Shown one piece after another: positions 9,873 through 18,861 of a stretch of 64,000 nucleotides of DNA (position 1 is its first letter; the number at the start of each line of letters is the position of its first letter). The notes under the pieces are model-generated. The model was not told the DNA's origin. It searched no databases and worked only from the letters and a program-made list of their open reading frames with translations. This DNA is from Roseiarcus fermentans (lineage in GTDB: Bacteria; Pseudomonadota; Alphaproteobacteria; Rhizobiales; Beijerinckiaceae): assembly GCF_003315135.1 (NCBI RefSeq), contig NZ_QNRK01000002.1, forward strand, positions 21,344 to 85,343, in the 5' to 3' direction. The translations under genes and the position numbers were made by a program.

Positions 9873-12726
9873 CGGCGCGCCCTCCGTGAAGCCGCCCGCC
9901 CTCCGGATCGAAGGCGACGGGGGAGACGATGCGCGCGCGCCGCACCGCGCCGAGGTGATAGACGGCGAGGGTCTGCCCGATCCGCGCCGCGCCGCCGGCG
10001 ACGAGGCCGAGCGCGATCGGGCGCTCGAGCGTCGGACTGCGGTAGCTCGAGGTGACGTAGCCGAGCGACCGGCGGCCCTGGCCGGCGTCCTCGACGACAT
10101 GGGCGCCGGTCGGCAACGGCTGCTCGCCGGGCTCGACCGCGAGCCCGACCAACTGCTTGCGGTCCGGGTCTTCGGCGGCCGGCAGGAACAGCGATCGCTT
10201 GCCGATGTACTCGTCCTTGCGCTGCGCGCGCGGGCCGAGGACGCCGAGGTCGTGCGGCATGGTCGCGCCGTCGGTGTCCTTGCCGACGACGACGTAGCCC
10301 TTTTCGGCGCGCAGGATCATCAGCGCTTCGGACCCCATCAGGCCGCCGCCGAACGCCGGCAGCGCCGCCACGATTCTCTCCCGCAGGCTCCGCGCGCGGG
10401 ACGCAGGAACGGACATTTCGTACGAGCGGTCCCCCGTAAAGCTCACCCGCGCCACGCGCAGCGGCGCGCCCGCGAAACGTCCGGTCGCGAAGGCCATGTG
10501 CGGCAGGGCGGCGTCGTCGAGCGCGACCCCGAGATCGAGCGCCGCGACGAGGTCGCGCGCACGCGGCCCGGAGAGGGTCAGAGTCGCCCAATGGGCGGTC
10601 GCGTCATGGACGACGACGCGGCGCGGATCGAACCGGTCCTGCCGCCAGACCTCGAGCCGCATCGCGACCGCGTCCGCATGTCCCGACGAGCAGGAGACGA
10701 GGAACCGGTCGGGCGCGAGCCGCAGCGTAACGCCGTCGTCGAACACGGTCCCGGCCTCCGACAGCATGAAGCCGTAACGGATCTTGCCCACGCCGAGCGT
10801 CGACAAGCGATTGTAGCTGTGGAAGTCGACCAGCTTGTCCGCGTCCGGGCCGATCACCTCGATCTTGCCGAGCGAGGAGCCGTCGAACAGCGCGACCGTT
10901 TCCCGGGCGCGCTTCGCCTCGCGCTGGATCGCGAGGTCGGAATCGTCCGGCCCGTACCAGGCGGGCCGCAGCCATCCGCCGTATTCGCGCATCTGCGCGC
11001 CGTCGGCGCGGTGATCGGCCTCGAGCGGCAGGCGCTTCAGCGGATTCATCAGCTGACCGCGCCGCCGGCCGCCGACGACCGTCATCGGCACGGGCGTGAA
11101 GGGCGGACGGTAGGTCGTCGTTCCGATTTCCTCGATCCCGCGCCCGGCGACCGCCGCCAACGCAGCGAGGCCGTTGACGCTGGACGTCTTGCCCTGGTCG
11201 GTCGCCATGCCGAGCGTGGTGTAGCGCTTCAGGTGCTCGACCGAGGCGTAGCCCTCGCGCGCCGCGAGCGCCACGTCCTTCAGCGTCACGTCGCTCTGGA
11301 AGTCGATCCAGCGCCGTCCGGGCGCGTCGGGCGCCGGCCAGACGGGCGTGACGCGGTAGAGTCCCGGCGGCGCGTTGGGCGCCGGACCTTCGCCGCCGCC
11401 GGCCGCGTGGCCCTCGCGAAGCGCCGCGTCGAGGGTGAAGGCGCCGTTCGCCGCGCCCGCGACGCGCAGCCCCTCGATCGCCGCGGCGGGAACGAGCGCC
11501 GCAACCCGCTCGTCCCAGCGCAGCTTGCCACGCGCCTGCATGAAGAGGTGGACCGTCGGCGTCCAGCCGCCGGAGAGCAGCAGGACGTCGGCGGCATGGG
11601 TGCGGCCGCCGGCCTTCACGGCGGTCACGCCCGAGCGGCCCTCGACCGCCTCGACCACGACGCTCGGCGTCACTTTGAGCGTGGTCGCCGGAACGTCGGC
11701 GCGGGAGTCGAAAATCTCGACCGCCGCGCCGGCTTCGGCCAGCGCCTCGGCCGCCGCATAGGCGCTGTCGTTGTTGGTCGCGACCGCGATTCGCCGGCCG
11801 ACCAGCACGGCGTGGCGGCGCAGGTAGACGAGCGCCGCATCGGCTGACATCACGCCTGGCCGATCGTTGTCGGGGACGACCAGCGGCCGCTCGATCGCGC
11901 CGGCCGCCGCCACGATCCGCTTCGGCCAGATGCGCCAGAGCGCATCGGGTAATTGCGCGCGCCGCTCCCAGGCGCACACGAGATTGCCGTCGTAGACGCC
12001 GAAGGCGGTGGTCGAGGTCATCACCCGCCCGCCCGCAGCGACGACGGCGGCGCGGACGCCGTCGGCGAAAGCGCGCCAGTCGCCGCCGTCGATCGTCCCG
12101 CCCCGATGCGCGAGCTGGCCGCCGATGTCGGCGTGGTCGTCGACCAGGATCACGGTCCGCCCTGCGCGCGCGGCGGCGTTCGCCGCCGCGAGGCCCGCCG
12201 CGCCTGCGCCGACGACGAGCATATCGCAGTGCGCGTTGACATGCGGATTGTCGGCCGGCGGACGGTTCCTGGGATCCAGCCGGCCGAGGCCGGCCATGGC
12301 GCGCACCATCGGCTCGAACGTCTCCCACCTTGGCCACACAAATGTCTTGTAATAAAAGCCGGACGGCATGAAGCGCGCAAACGAATCGATGACGGCGGAG
12401 CGGTCGTCCGCCGCTGACGGCCAGGCGTTGACCGAGCGCACCGCGAGGTCGTTCTCCAGCGATTCGACGGCGGCGCGCAGGTTCGGCGTCGTCAGTCCGC
12501 CGCGCGTCACGTCGACGATGGCGTTGGGGTCTTCGGTCCACGCGCCCCAGACGCCGCGCGGCCGATGGTGCTTGAAGCTGCGGCCGACGATCCGGACCCC
12601 GTTGGCGAGCAGCGCCGAGGCGATGCTGTCGCCCGCCGCGCCGAGATAAGGCGCCCCGTCGAAGGTGAAGGCGAGCGGCCTGCCGCGATCGATCGCCCCG
12701 CCGGTCGGGAGGCGGAAGCCGCTCAT
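9865..12726 (-). CDS. soxA: Sarcosine oxidase alpha subunit
   Basis: A 953-residue SoxA. The N-terminal ~100 residues form the ferredoxin-like domain without cluster cysteines ('NGVRIVGRSFKHHRPRGVWG'). A dinucleotide-binding fold follows (GAGAAG at 173-178), then a C-terminal aminomethyltransferase (GcvT-like) domain from about 570 that in characterised enzymes binds tetrahydrofolate and makes methylene-THF. Length is near the family norm of 960-1000. ATG 12726 overlaps the soxD stop by 4 bp (ATGA), showing translational coupling. The catalytic beta subunit is missing from the locus. Confidence 0.95.
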   Translation of the reverse strand: MSGFRLPTGGAIDRGRPLAFTFDGAPYLGAAGDSIASALLANGVRIVGRSFKHHRPRGVWGAWTEDPNAIVDVTRGGLTTPNLRAAVESLENDLAVRSVNAWPSAADDRSAVIDSFARFMPSGFYYKTFVWPRWETFEPMVRAMAGLGRLDPRNRPPADNPHVNAHCDMLVVGAGAAGLAAANAAARAGRTVILVDDHADIGGQLAHRGGTIDGGDWRAFADGVRAAVVAAGGRVMTSTTAFGVYDGNLVCAWERRAQLPDALWRIWPKRIVAAAGAIERPLVVPDNDRPGVMSADAALVYLRRHAVLVGRRIAVATNNDSAYAAAEALAEAGAAVEIFDSRADVPATTLKVTPSVVVEAVEGRSGVTAVKAGGRTHAADVLLLSGGWTPTVHLFMQARGKLRWDERVAALVPAAAIEGLRVAGAANGAFTLDAALREGHAAGGGEGPAPNAPPGLYRVTPVWPAPDAPGRRWIDFQSDVTLKDVALAAREGYASVEHLKRYTTLGMATDQGKTSSVNGLAALAAVAGRGIEEIGTTTYRPPFTPVPMTVVGGRRRGQLMNPLKRLPLEADHRADGAQMREYGGWLRPAWYGPDDSDLAIQREAKRARETVALFDGSSLGKIEVIGPDADKLVDFHSYNRLSTLGVGKIRYGFMLSEAGTVFDDGVTLRLAPDRFLVSCSSGHADAVAMRLEVWRQDRFDPRRVVVHDATAHWATLTLSGPRARDLVAALDLGVALDDAALPHMAFATGRFAGAPLRVARVSFTGDRSYEMSVPASRARSLRERIVAALPAFGGGLMGSEALMILRAEKGYVVVGKDTDGATMPHDLGVLGPRAQRKDEYIGKRSLFLPAAEDPDRKQLVGLAVEPGEQPLPTGAHVVEDAGQGRRSLGYVTSSYRSPTLERPIALGLVAGGAARIGQTLAVYHLGAVRRARIVSPVAFDPEGGRLHGGRADA

Positions 12727-12977
12727 GCCGGTCTCGACGATTCGACCGACAGCGTCGCGTTCGTCGCCGTGTCGCGGGTCATGACCAATACGTCCATGCA
12801 GGTGCGGTGCAGCCAGATCTCGCGGGCTTCGCCTCTCGGGTTCGCGTTGACGTAGAGGTATTCCGCCCAGGCGGCGTCGGTGACCTCGGCCGCCGGTTCG
12901 GGCCGCGCCTTCGGCTCGCCGAGGTAATGGAATTCCGTCTCGTCGCGCGGGCCGCAGAAGGGGCAGAACAACAGCAT
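12723..12977 (-). CDS. soxD: Sarcosine oxidase delta subunit
   Basis: An 84-residue SoxD, the zinc-binding delta subunit. It opens 'MLLFCPFCG' with Cys5 and Cys8, and has a downstream 'LHRTCM' His/Cys pair that completes the zinc site known from solved structures. The 'ETEFHYLGE' and 'YLYVNANPRG' stretches are family hallmarks. ATG 12977 is the only reasonable start. It precedes soxA with a 4-bp overlap. In the usual order soxB-D-A-G, soxB should be directly upstream; here 107 bp without a gene separate it from an SDR gene. Confidence 0.92.
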   Translation of the reverse strand: MLLFCPFCGPRDETEFHYLGEPKARPEPAAEVTDAAWAEYLYVNANPRGEAREIWLHRTCMDVLVMTRDTATNATLSVESSRPA

Positions 12978-13084
12978 GGACAGCTTCGATTCTCGGGGTC
13001 CGACTGCATACGCCGTCGGGCCGCGCGGCGCAAAGCGCGGGACTTCGGCCCTCCGCAGCGGAGACCCTCGCGCCGGCGCGCCGC

Positions 13085-13825
13085 TCAATACTCCTGGGCG
13101 GTCGGGCGGAACAGGATTTCGTTGACGTCCACCTCGTCCGGCTGGGCCATGGCGAAGGCGACGATGCGGGCGAACGACTCGGCCGGGATCGCGCAGGCGG
13201 CGTAGAAGGCCTTCATGCCCGCGGCAATGTCCGGCTCGGTGACGCTGTCGGGCAATTCGCTCTCGACGGCGCCCGGGGAAATGATGGTCGTGCGGATGTT
13301 GTAGGGCTTGACCTCCTGCCGCAGGCCCTCGGAGAGGACGCGCACCGCGGTCTTGGTGGCGGAATAGACCGCGCCCCCGGCCCGGACCTTGTGGCCGGCG
13401 ACCGACGACACGTTGATGATGTGGCCGCTCTTCTGCCGCTTCATGTGCGGCAGCGCGGCGGCGATGCCGTACAGGACGCCCTTCAGGTTGACGTCGATCA
13501 TCCGGTCCCAGTCCTCGACCTTGCCGCGCTCGAGCGGCGAGTGCGGCATCAGGCCGGCGTTGTTGAGGAGGACGTCGATGCGCCCGTGGACGCCGACCGC
13601 GTGGTCGACGAGCGCCCTGACCTGCTCGCGATCGGTGACGTCGGTCTTCAGCGCCGCGGTCGGCCCGAGGCCGAGTTCGGCCGCGAGCCGCTCGAGGCGG
13701 TCGAGCCGCCGCGCGCCGAGGACGACCTTCGCGCCCGCGCCCGCGAGAAGGCGAGCCGTGGCCTCGCCGAGGCCGCTGCTCGCGCCGGTGATGACGACGA
13801 CCTTGCCATCGATGCCCTGGGTCAT
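13085..13825 (-). CDS. SDR-family NAD(P)-dependent oxidoreductase
   Basis: A 246-residue classical short-chain dehydrogenase. Cofactor motif 'TGASSGLG' near residue 14, 'NNAG' near 90, catalytic Ser followed by 'YSATK' (YxxxK), and 'SPGAVESEL'. Such proteins reduce or oxidise a ketone/alcohol with NAD(P)H; the substrate is not evident. ATG 13825 follows AGGAACC. It lies in the position and orientation normally held by soxB, so it may be part of the sox transcript, though the 107-bp gap makes this uncertain. Cytosolic. Confidence 0.88.
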   Translation of the reverse strand: MTQGIDGKVVVITGASSGLGEATARLLAGAGAKVVLGARRLDRLERLAAELGLGPTAALKTDVTDREQVRALVDHAVGVHGRIDVLLNNAGLMPHSPLERGKVEDWDRMIDVNLKGVLYGIAAALPHMKRQKSGHIINVSSVAGHKVRAGGAVYSATKTAVRVLSEGLRQEVKPYNIRTTIISPGAVESELPDSVTEPDIAAGMKAFYAACAIPAESFARIVAFAMAQPDEVDVNEILFRPTAQEY

Positions 13826-14232
13826 GCGGGGTTCCTTTCGCTTCCTGAGGCGGGCGACTTTCCAGCATGCGCGCCCGCGCCGCAACCGCGTCGTCGAACC
13901 GGGCGCGAGCGACCTCGAAGCCCCCCGCGGCGGGAACGCGCGGCGTCTCGCGGCCTTGCGCGCGGGACGCGCGCCGCCTTCGAAGGATGCGGCGGCTGCG
14001 CCTTAAGGATGAGAAAGCGGGCCAAAATCCGCGGCAGAAAGGCCGCGACCATCTGCGTCATTCCAGATACAAAAGTGCTGATCTAGACTAAGCGTGACAG
14101 TGGCGACCGGGGGCGGAATTCTGTAGCGAACGGTAGCGTCGCCGGATTTCCGAAAGGGATCGCCGAACCCTTGTCGCCGTCAGTCGCCCTCGTTCCCGGC
14201 GACCGGCGCAAAGTCTGGCGAACGGTGACGAC
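13826..14232. other. Divergent intergenic region, SDR / mmdA
   Basis: No gene is visible in these 407 bases. It separates two divergent transcription units and becomes less GC-rich around 14060-14100 (CAGATACAAAAGTGCTGATCTAG), the likely promoter zone. I cannot place a -35/-10 pair with confidence. Confidence 0.5.
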
Positions 14233-15786
14233 ATGACGCTACCCGTGGAACTGCTTGAGGACCTGCGCCGCCGCCAGGAGGACATCCGCGCCGGCGGCGG
14301 CGCCGACAAGCTCGCGCTGCGGCGCGAGAAGGGTCTGATGACGGCGCGCGATCGGCTCGAGGCGCTGTTCCAGCCGGACACGTTCCAGGAACTCGGCGCC
14401 CATGTGCGTCATTCCGGCCGCTTCTTCGGCATGGAGACCAAGGTGCTGCCCGCCGACGGCGTCATCACCGGCACGGGCTACGTCGGCGGCCGCGTCGTCT
14501 CCGGGTTCAGCCAGGATTTCACCGTCGTGGGCGGCTCGCTCGGCAAGATGCACGCCAAGAAGATCGTGACGCTGATGCAGGAGGCCGCCAAGCTCGGCAC
14601 GCCGGTCGTCGCCTTCAAGGATTCGGCCGGCGCCCGCATCCAGGAGGGCGTCGACGCGCTCTCCGGCTACGGCGATGTCTTCTACATGAACGTCCTGCTC
14701 TCGGGCGTGGTGCCGCAGGTCGCGGTCGTGTGCGGACCCTGCGCCGGCGGCGCCTCCTATTCGCCGGCGCTGATGGACTTCGTCGTCATGACCCGGAAGA
14801 ACGCCTACATGTTCATCACCGGACCGGAGGTGATCAAGGCCGTCACCGGCAAGTCGGTGACCCTGGACGAGGTCGGCAGCGCCGACATGCACGCGTCGGT
14901 CAGCGGCAACGTCCACTTCCTCGCCGAGGACGACGCCGAGGCGGTCGCCATCGTCCAGAAGCTGCTGTCCTTCCTGCCCTCGAACAATTCCGAGGACCCG
15001 CCGCATCGGCCGACCGCGGACATCTCGCTCGCCGCCGACGACGGCATCTATCCGCTGATCCCGGACGACGCGCAGATGCCGATGGACGTGCGCGGCATCA
15101 TCGACCGCATCGTCGATCCCGGCGAGTTTCTCGAAGTGCACCGGTCGTTCGCGGAAAACCTGATCATCGGCTTCGCCCGGATCGAGGGCATGGTGGTCGG
15201 CCTGATCGCCAACCAGCCGGCGGTGAGAGCCGGCGCGCTCGACATGGACGCGGCCGACAAGGGCGCGCGCTTCATCCGCTTCTGCAACTGCTTCAACATC
15301 CCGCTGGTCACGCTGGTCGACGTCCCCGGCTTCCTGCCCGGGATCGAGCAGGAGCGCGGCGGCATCATCCGCCACGGCGCCAAGCTGCTGTTCGCCTACG
15401 CCTCGTGCACCACGCCGAAGGTGACGGTGATCCTGCGCAAGGCTTACGGCGGCTCCTACCTCGCCATGTGCAGCCAGGAGATGGGCGCCGACTTCGTGTT
15501 CGCCTGGCCGACGGCGGAAATCGCGGTGATGGGGGCGGACGGCGCCGTCCGGGTGCTCTACAACAAGGAGATCAAGGCGGCGGCCGACCCGAAGGCGAAG
15601 GCGGCCGAGCTCGCCGCCGCCTACCGGGCCGAGTTCGCCTCGCCCTACATGGCGGCGGGGGCCGGCTACATCACCGATGTCGTCGACCCCGCCATCACCC
15701 GCTCGACGATCGCGCTGTCGCTGAGAAAGGCGCTATCCAAGCGGGAAGTGCGGCCGCCGAAGAAACACGGCAATATTCCCCTTTGA
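14233..15786 (+). CDS. mmdA: Acyl-CoA carboxyltransferase subunit of sodium-pumping decarboxylase
   Basis: A 517-residue carboxyltransferase of the crotonase-fold acyl-CoA carboxylase family (PccB/MmdA type). It has the two half-domains with 'GGSLGKMHAKKI', 'DSAGARIQEGVD', 'CGPCAGGASYSPAL' and, in the second half, 'LVDVPGFLPGIEQE' and 'ILRKAYGGSYLAM'. In methylmalonyl-CoA decarboxylase this subunit moves CO2 from the acyl-CoA to biotin. The four genes after it encode a biotin carrier and membrane subunits, so decarboxylase is favoured over propionyl-CoA carboxylase; no biotin carboxylase gene is present. The acyl-CoA substrate is inferred. Confidence 0.88.
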   Translation: MTLPVELLEDLRRRQEDIRAGGGADKLALRREKGLMTARDRLEALFQPDTFQELGAHVRHSGRFFGMETKVLPADGVITGTGYVGGRVVSGFSQDFTVVGGSLGKMHAKKIVTLMQEAAKLGTPVVAFKDSAGARIQEGVDALSGYGDVFYMNVLLSGVVPQVAVVCGPCAGGASYSPALMDFVVMTRKNAYMFITGPEVIKAVTGKSVTLDEVGSADMHASVSGNVHFLAEDDAEAVAIVQKLLSFLPSNNSEDPPHRPTADISLAADDGIYPLIPDDAQMPMDVRGIIDRIVDPGEFLEVHRSFAENLIIGFARIEGMVVGLIANQPAVRAGALDMDAADKGARFIRFCNCFNIPLVTLVDVPGFLPGIEQERGGIIRHGAKLLFAYASCTTPKVTVILRKAYGGSYLAMCSQEMGADFVFAWPTAEIAVMGADGAVRVLYNKEIKAAADPKAKAAELAAAYRAEFASPYMAAGAGYITDVVDPAITRSTIALSLRKALSKREVRPPKKHGNIPL

Positions 15787-15808
15787 CCCCGGCTCGAGGA
15801 ACGACGCC

Positions 15809-16150
15809 TTGTCCACTCTGTTCGACCTGATCGTCCTCATCGTCGCGCTCGCCCTCGCGTGGGTGGCAATCCGGTACCTCGGCCGCTTTCTGAGCTGGGT
15901 CGAGCGGGCCGAGATCGCCCGGCAGAAGGCCGAGGCGGAGGAGGAGCGCAAGCGCAAGGGCGCGGCCGCCCCGCCGAGGCCCGCGGCGGCCGGCGCGCCC
16001 GAGGGCGTCCCGGCCGACCACGTCGTCGCGATCGCGGCGGCGGTGGCGGCCTACGGGTTCCGGGTCGTCCATATCGAGGACGCGGCGACCGGCAACGCCT
16101 GGGCGTCGGAAGGCCGCTGGCAGCACCAGATGTCGCATCGCCCGCATTGA
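15809..16150 (+). CDS. mmdD: OadG-like delta subunit of decarboxylase
   Basis: A 113-residue protein from a TTG start (CGAGGA 9 bases upstream). It has one N-terminal membrane helix (LFDLIVLIVALALAWVAI), a charged Lys/Glu helix, an Ala/Pro linker, and a C-terminal 'DHVVAIAAAVAAYG' segment, the plan of OadG/MmdD subunits that dock the carboxyltransferase and biotin carrier on the membrane subunit. The C-terminal 'GRWQHQMSHRPH' with several His may bind metal, as reported for OadG. Position two in the operon, 22 bp after mmdA, matches known mmd gene order. Confidence 0.78.
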   Translation: MSTLFDLIVLIVALALAWVAIRYLGRFLSWVERAEIARQKAEAEEERKRKGAAAPPRPAAAGAPEGVPADHVVAIAAAVAAYGFRVVHIEDAATGNAWASEGRWQHQMSHRPH

Positions 16151-16195
16151 TCGGCGGTCCGGGTTATTTCGAGTTTCGTTGAATCAGGAGTCCCC

Positions 16196-16573
16196 ATGCA
16201 GCGGAAGTTCAGGATCAGCGTCGACGGGCGCGCCTACGAAGTGCTCGTCGAGGAGATCGGCCATGACGCGTCGGCGCTTCCGGCCGGCGGCGTCCATCCG
16301 GTGGCGCAGGCCGTCGCGGCTGCGCTCGCGGCGCCGGCGCCGGCGAGGCCGGTGGCCGGCGCCGGCGACGAGGTCGCTCCGCTCGCCGGCACCGTCCAGT
16401 CGATCGACGTGGCGATCGGCCAGACGGTCAAGGCCGGCGACAAGATCGCCACCATCGAGGCGATGAAGATGAAGACCGAGGTGTTCGCCAAGGGCGCCGG
16501 CAAGGTCACGGCGATCGCCGTCAAGACCGGCGATTCGGTCGACACTGGCGGCGTCCTCGTGACGCTGGCCTGA
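16196..16573 (+). CDS. mmdC: Biotin carboxyl carrier (gamma) subunit of decarboxylase
   Basis: A 125-residue biotinyl protein. The N-terminus 'MQRKFRISVDGRAYEVLVEE' is the usual carrier cap; an Ala/Pro linker spans about 24-60; the biotinyl domain follows with 'EAMKMKT' and biotin-accepting Lys91. It carries CO2 from the carboxyltransferase to the membrane beta subunit. ATG 16196 has CAGGAG upstream. Length equals typical MmdC/gamma subunits and is too short for an acetyl-CoA carboxylase carrier with a long N-terminus. Confidence 0.93.
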   Translation: MQRKFRISVDGRAYEVLVEEIGHDASALPAGGVHPVAQAVAAALAAPAPARPVAGAGDEVAPLAGTVQSIDVAIGQTVKAGDKIATIEAMKMKTEVFAKGAGKVTAIAVKTGDSVDTGGVLVTLA

Positions 16574-16585
16574 AGGAGCGTTCCA

Positions 16586-16750
16586 ATGACGATGCCCGAC
16601 TCGCTCTACGGGGCGCTCATGCTCAGCTTCGTCGACTTCTTCATGTCGATTGTGATGATTTCCGGGATCGGCGTGGTGCTCGCGCTGTTCCCCCTCCTCA
16701 ACCGGCTCGGCAAGGTCGACGAAAAGGGCTTGCGCGAAGGCCACCACTGA
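16586..16750 (+). CDS. 54-residue membrane subunit, MmdE (epsilon)-like
   Basis: A small gene of 54 codons with AAGGAGC 7 bases before ATG 16586, 12 bp after mmdC and 34 bp before mmdB. The product has one long apolar helix (about residues 11-39: LMLSFVDFFMSIVMISGIGVVLALFPLL) and a short charged tail 'RLGKVDEKGLREGHH'. Veillonella methylmalonyl-CoA decarboxylase is known to have a 55-residue epsilon subunit that stabilises the complex; size, operon position and topology suggest this is its counterpart. Sequence homology has not been tested. Confidence 0.7.
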   Translation: MTMPDSLYGALMLSFVDFFMSIVMISGIGVVLALFPLLNRLGKVDEKGLREGHH

Positions 16751-16784
16751 GCGGCGGACATGGTCCGGGCAGGAGAAACGTCCC

Positions 16785-17915
16785 TTGATTGAACAGTTCT
16801 TTGCCTTTCTCGGCGCGCTCGCCGACCAGACCGGCCTCGCCCACCTCTGGTGGGGCAACCTGGTGATGATCGCCATCGGCTGCGGCATGATCTATCTGGC
16901 GATCGTCAAGCGCTACGAGCCGCTGCTGCTGGTCGGCATCGGCTTCTCCTGCATCATCTCCAACGTTCCCGGGTCCGACCTCACCCAGCCGGGCGGCCTG
17001 TTCCATTACGCCTATCAGGGCGTCGAACTGCTGATCGTGCCGCCGCTGATCTTCTTCGGCGTCGGCGCGATGACCGACTTCGCGCCGATGATCGCCAATC
17101 CGAAGCTGGTCATCCTCGGCGCCGCGGCGCATCTGGGCATCTTCGTCGCCCTGATCGGCGCCAAGCTCCTCGGCTTCACCCTGCACGAGGCCGGCGCGAT
17201 CGGCATCATCGGCGGCGCCGACGGGCCGATGGCGATCTTCATGACCGTCAAGCTCGCGCCCCATCTGCTGCCGCAGATCTCGGTCGCCGCCTATTCCTAC
17301 ATGGCGCTGATGCCGCTGATCCAGCCGCCGGTGATGAAGCTGCTCACCACCCCCGAGGAGCGGGTGATCCGGATGAAGCAGTCGCGCCAGGTGACGCGGC
17401 TCGAGAAGATCGCCTTCCCGATCGTGATCGGCATCATCGTCAATATGTTCTTCCCGCCGGTCGCGCCCCTGATCACGATGCTGATGCTCGGCAACCTGTT
17501 CCGCGAGGTTCTGGTGGTGAGCCGCCTCGCCAAGACCGCGGCCAACGACCTGATGAACGTGATCATCATCGTGCTCACCGTCGCGATCGGCTCGACCATG
17601 GCCGCCGACAAGTTCCTCACCGGCAGCACGATCGAGATCGTCGTCCTCGGCCTCGTCGCGTTCGTGTTCGGCACCGGCTCGGGCGTGGTCGGCGCCAAGC
17701 TCATGAACCTGTTCCTGAAGGAGAAGATCAACCCGCTGCTGGGCTCGGCGGGCATCGCCTCGGTGCCGATCGCAGCGCGCGTCAGCCACAACGTCGCGCT
17801 CGAGTACGACAAGGAGAACTACCTGATCTATCACGCCATGGGCCCCAATCTCGCCGGCGTGTTCGGCACGGCGATCTCGGGCGGCATCATGCTGGCGCTG
17901 CTCGGCGTGAAGTGA
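16785..17915 (+). CDS. mmdB: Sodium-ion-translocating decarboxylase beta subunit
   Basis: A 376-residue integral membrane protein of the OadB/MmdB/GcdB family. It decarboxylates carboxybiotin and couples this to sodium export. About ten apolar segments are visible; the conserved 'GGADGPMAIF' block is at 143-152 with Asp146, matching the Asp essential for Na+ in Klebsiella OadB, and a C-terminal 'NYLIYHAMGPNLAGVFG' block closes the protein. It uses a TTG start at 16785 with AGGAGA upstream. Last gene of the five-gene operon; two hairpins follow. Confidence 0.94.
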   Translation: MIEQFFAFLGALADQTGLAHLWWGNLVMIAIGCGMIYLAIVKRYEPLLLVGIGFSCIISNVPGSDLTQPGGLFHYAYQGVELLIVPPLIFFGVGAMTDFAPMIANPKLVILGAAAHLGIFVALIGAKLLGFTLHEAGAIGIIGGADGPMAIFMTVKLAPHLLPQISVAAYSYMALMPLIQPPVMKLLTTPEERVIRMKQSRQVTRLEKIAFPIVIGIIVNMFFPPVAPLITMLMLGNLFREVLVVSRLAKTAANDLMNVIIIVLTVAIGSTMAADKFLTGSTIEIVVLGLVAFVFGTGSGVVGAKLMNLFLKEKINPLLGSAGIASVPIAARVSHNVALEYDKENYLIYHAMGPNLAGVFGTAISGGIMLALLGVK

Positions 17916-17967
17916 CCAGGCGGGCGGCGGTTCTCGCCGACCCCTCCCGCGCTCGGCCCGCACGCAG

Positions 17968-17994
17968 GAAACGGCGACGCGCCGCCGTTTCTTG
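17968..17994 (+). terminator. Hairpin downstream of mmdB
   Basis: Perfect 9-bp stem GAAACGGCG / CGCCGTTTC with a 6-base loop, 52 bp after the mmdB stop. No T run follows, so it may slow rather than end transcription alone. Confidence 0.5.
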
Positions 17995-18090
17995 CGAAGG
18001 CTTAATCCGGGCGCCGGGTTCCGGAAAGTCGTCGAGGCGCAAGGGCTTTCGCCGTTCCGGGACGGCGGCTCACACGCCGACAGGAGCGGG

Positions 18091-18130
18091 CGGCGGCGCG
18101 AGACCGGGAGGATCTCGCGCCGCCGTTTGC
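18091..18130 (+). terminator. Strong hairpin between mmd operon and lipoprotein gene
   Basis: Perfect 13-bp stem CGGCGGCGCGAGA / TCTCGCGCCGCCG with a 9-base loop, followed by TTTGCTC. Together with the hairpin at 17968 it occupies the otherwise gene-free 17916-18238 stretch. Confidence 0.6.
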
Positions 18131-18238
18131 TCGGTCCTGCGGCCCGCTTGCGTCCACGCGGCGAATCGGCCAAGAGCGTCGTCAAATCTTCATCTGGCGC
18201 CGCGGCGAACCGGGCGCCGAGGTCTTTGGGGGACAGTC

Positions 18239-18727
18239 ATGACCATCTTCTCCAAAGCGGCGGCCGCCCGCTGCGCCGCGCTCGTCGCGTCGCTCGTCGC
18301 CCTCGGCGGCTGCGCGATGAACCCGATTCCGACCGAGGTGCCGAACGCGCAGACGATCGCCGGGATCGAGCCGTCCGGCCGCGTCGTCATGACGGAAGTG
18401 TTCGCCGGCGGCGCAGGCGTCGGCACGGGCGCGCTCGCCTTCCGGGGCAAGACCTATCCGTTCAAGATGGTCGGCACCGTGGTCGGACCCGGCGCGGTCG
18501 AGAAGCTCGACGTCGCGGGCGAAGTCTACCGGCTCGACGACATCAAGCAATTCTCCGGCCCCTATGTGCAGGGCACCGGCGGCATCGGACTCGAGACCTC
18601 CGGCAAGGGCGACCTCTGGCTCGAGAACAAGGCCGGCGTCGTCATGCACCTGACCGGAACCCAGACCGGCGCGTCGCTGAGCCTCGGCCGCGACGAGATT
18701 TTGATCGAGATCGGGAAGGCGAAGTAG
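18239..18727 (+). CDS. Predicted lipoprotein, family unknown
   Basis: A 162-residue protein with a lipoprotein signal peptide: basic N-terminus, apolar core, and a lipobox ending LGGC with Cys25 as the acylation site. The mature part is rich in Gly and beta strands ('GRVVMTEVFAGGAGVG', 'RGKTYPFKMVGTVVGPGAVEKL', 'YRLDDIKQFSGPYVQG'). The next gene encodes a clear paralogue. I do not recognise the family; a periplasmic or outer-membrane-anchored beta-rich protein is likely. RBS GGGGGA lies 7-12 bases before ATG 18239. Confidence 0.8.
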   Translation: MTIFSKAAAARCAALVASLVALGGCAMNPIPTEVPNAQTIAGIEPSGRVVMTEVFAGGAGVGTGALAFRGKTYPFKMVGTVVGPGAVEKLDVAGEVYRLDDIKQFSGPYVQGTGGIGLETSGKGDLWLENKAGVVMHLTGTQTGASLSLGRDEILIEIGKAK

Positions 18728-18861
18728 CGCGTTCAACGCGAAGGACGCCAGGAAACGCCAGGACCCTCGTTTGCGCCTCGGCGTCCCCGGCGGTGAAAAT
18801 CCCGCCCCTTGCCGCCGTGCGCGGATTGCGCGATGACCGGGCGCACGAAGGGGCGCACGCC

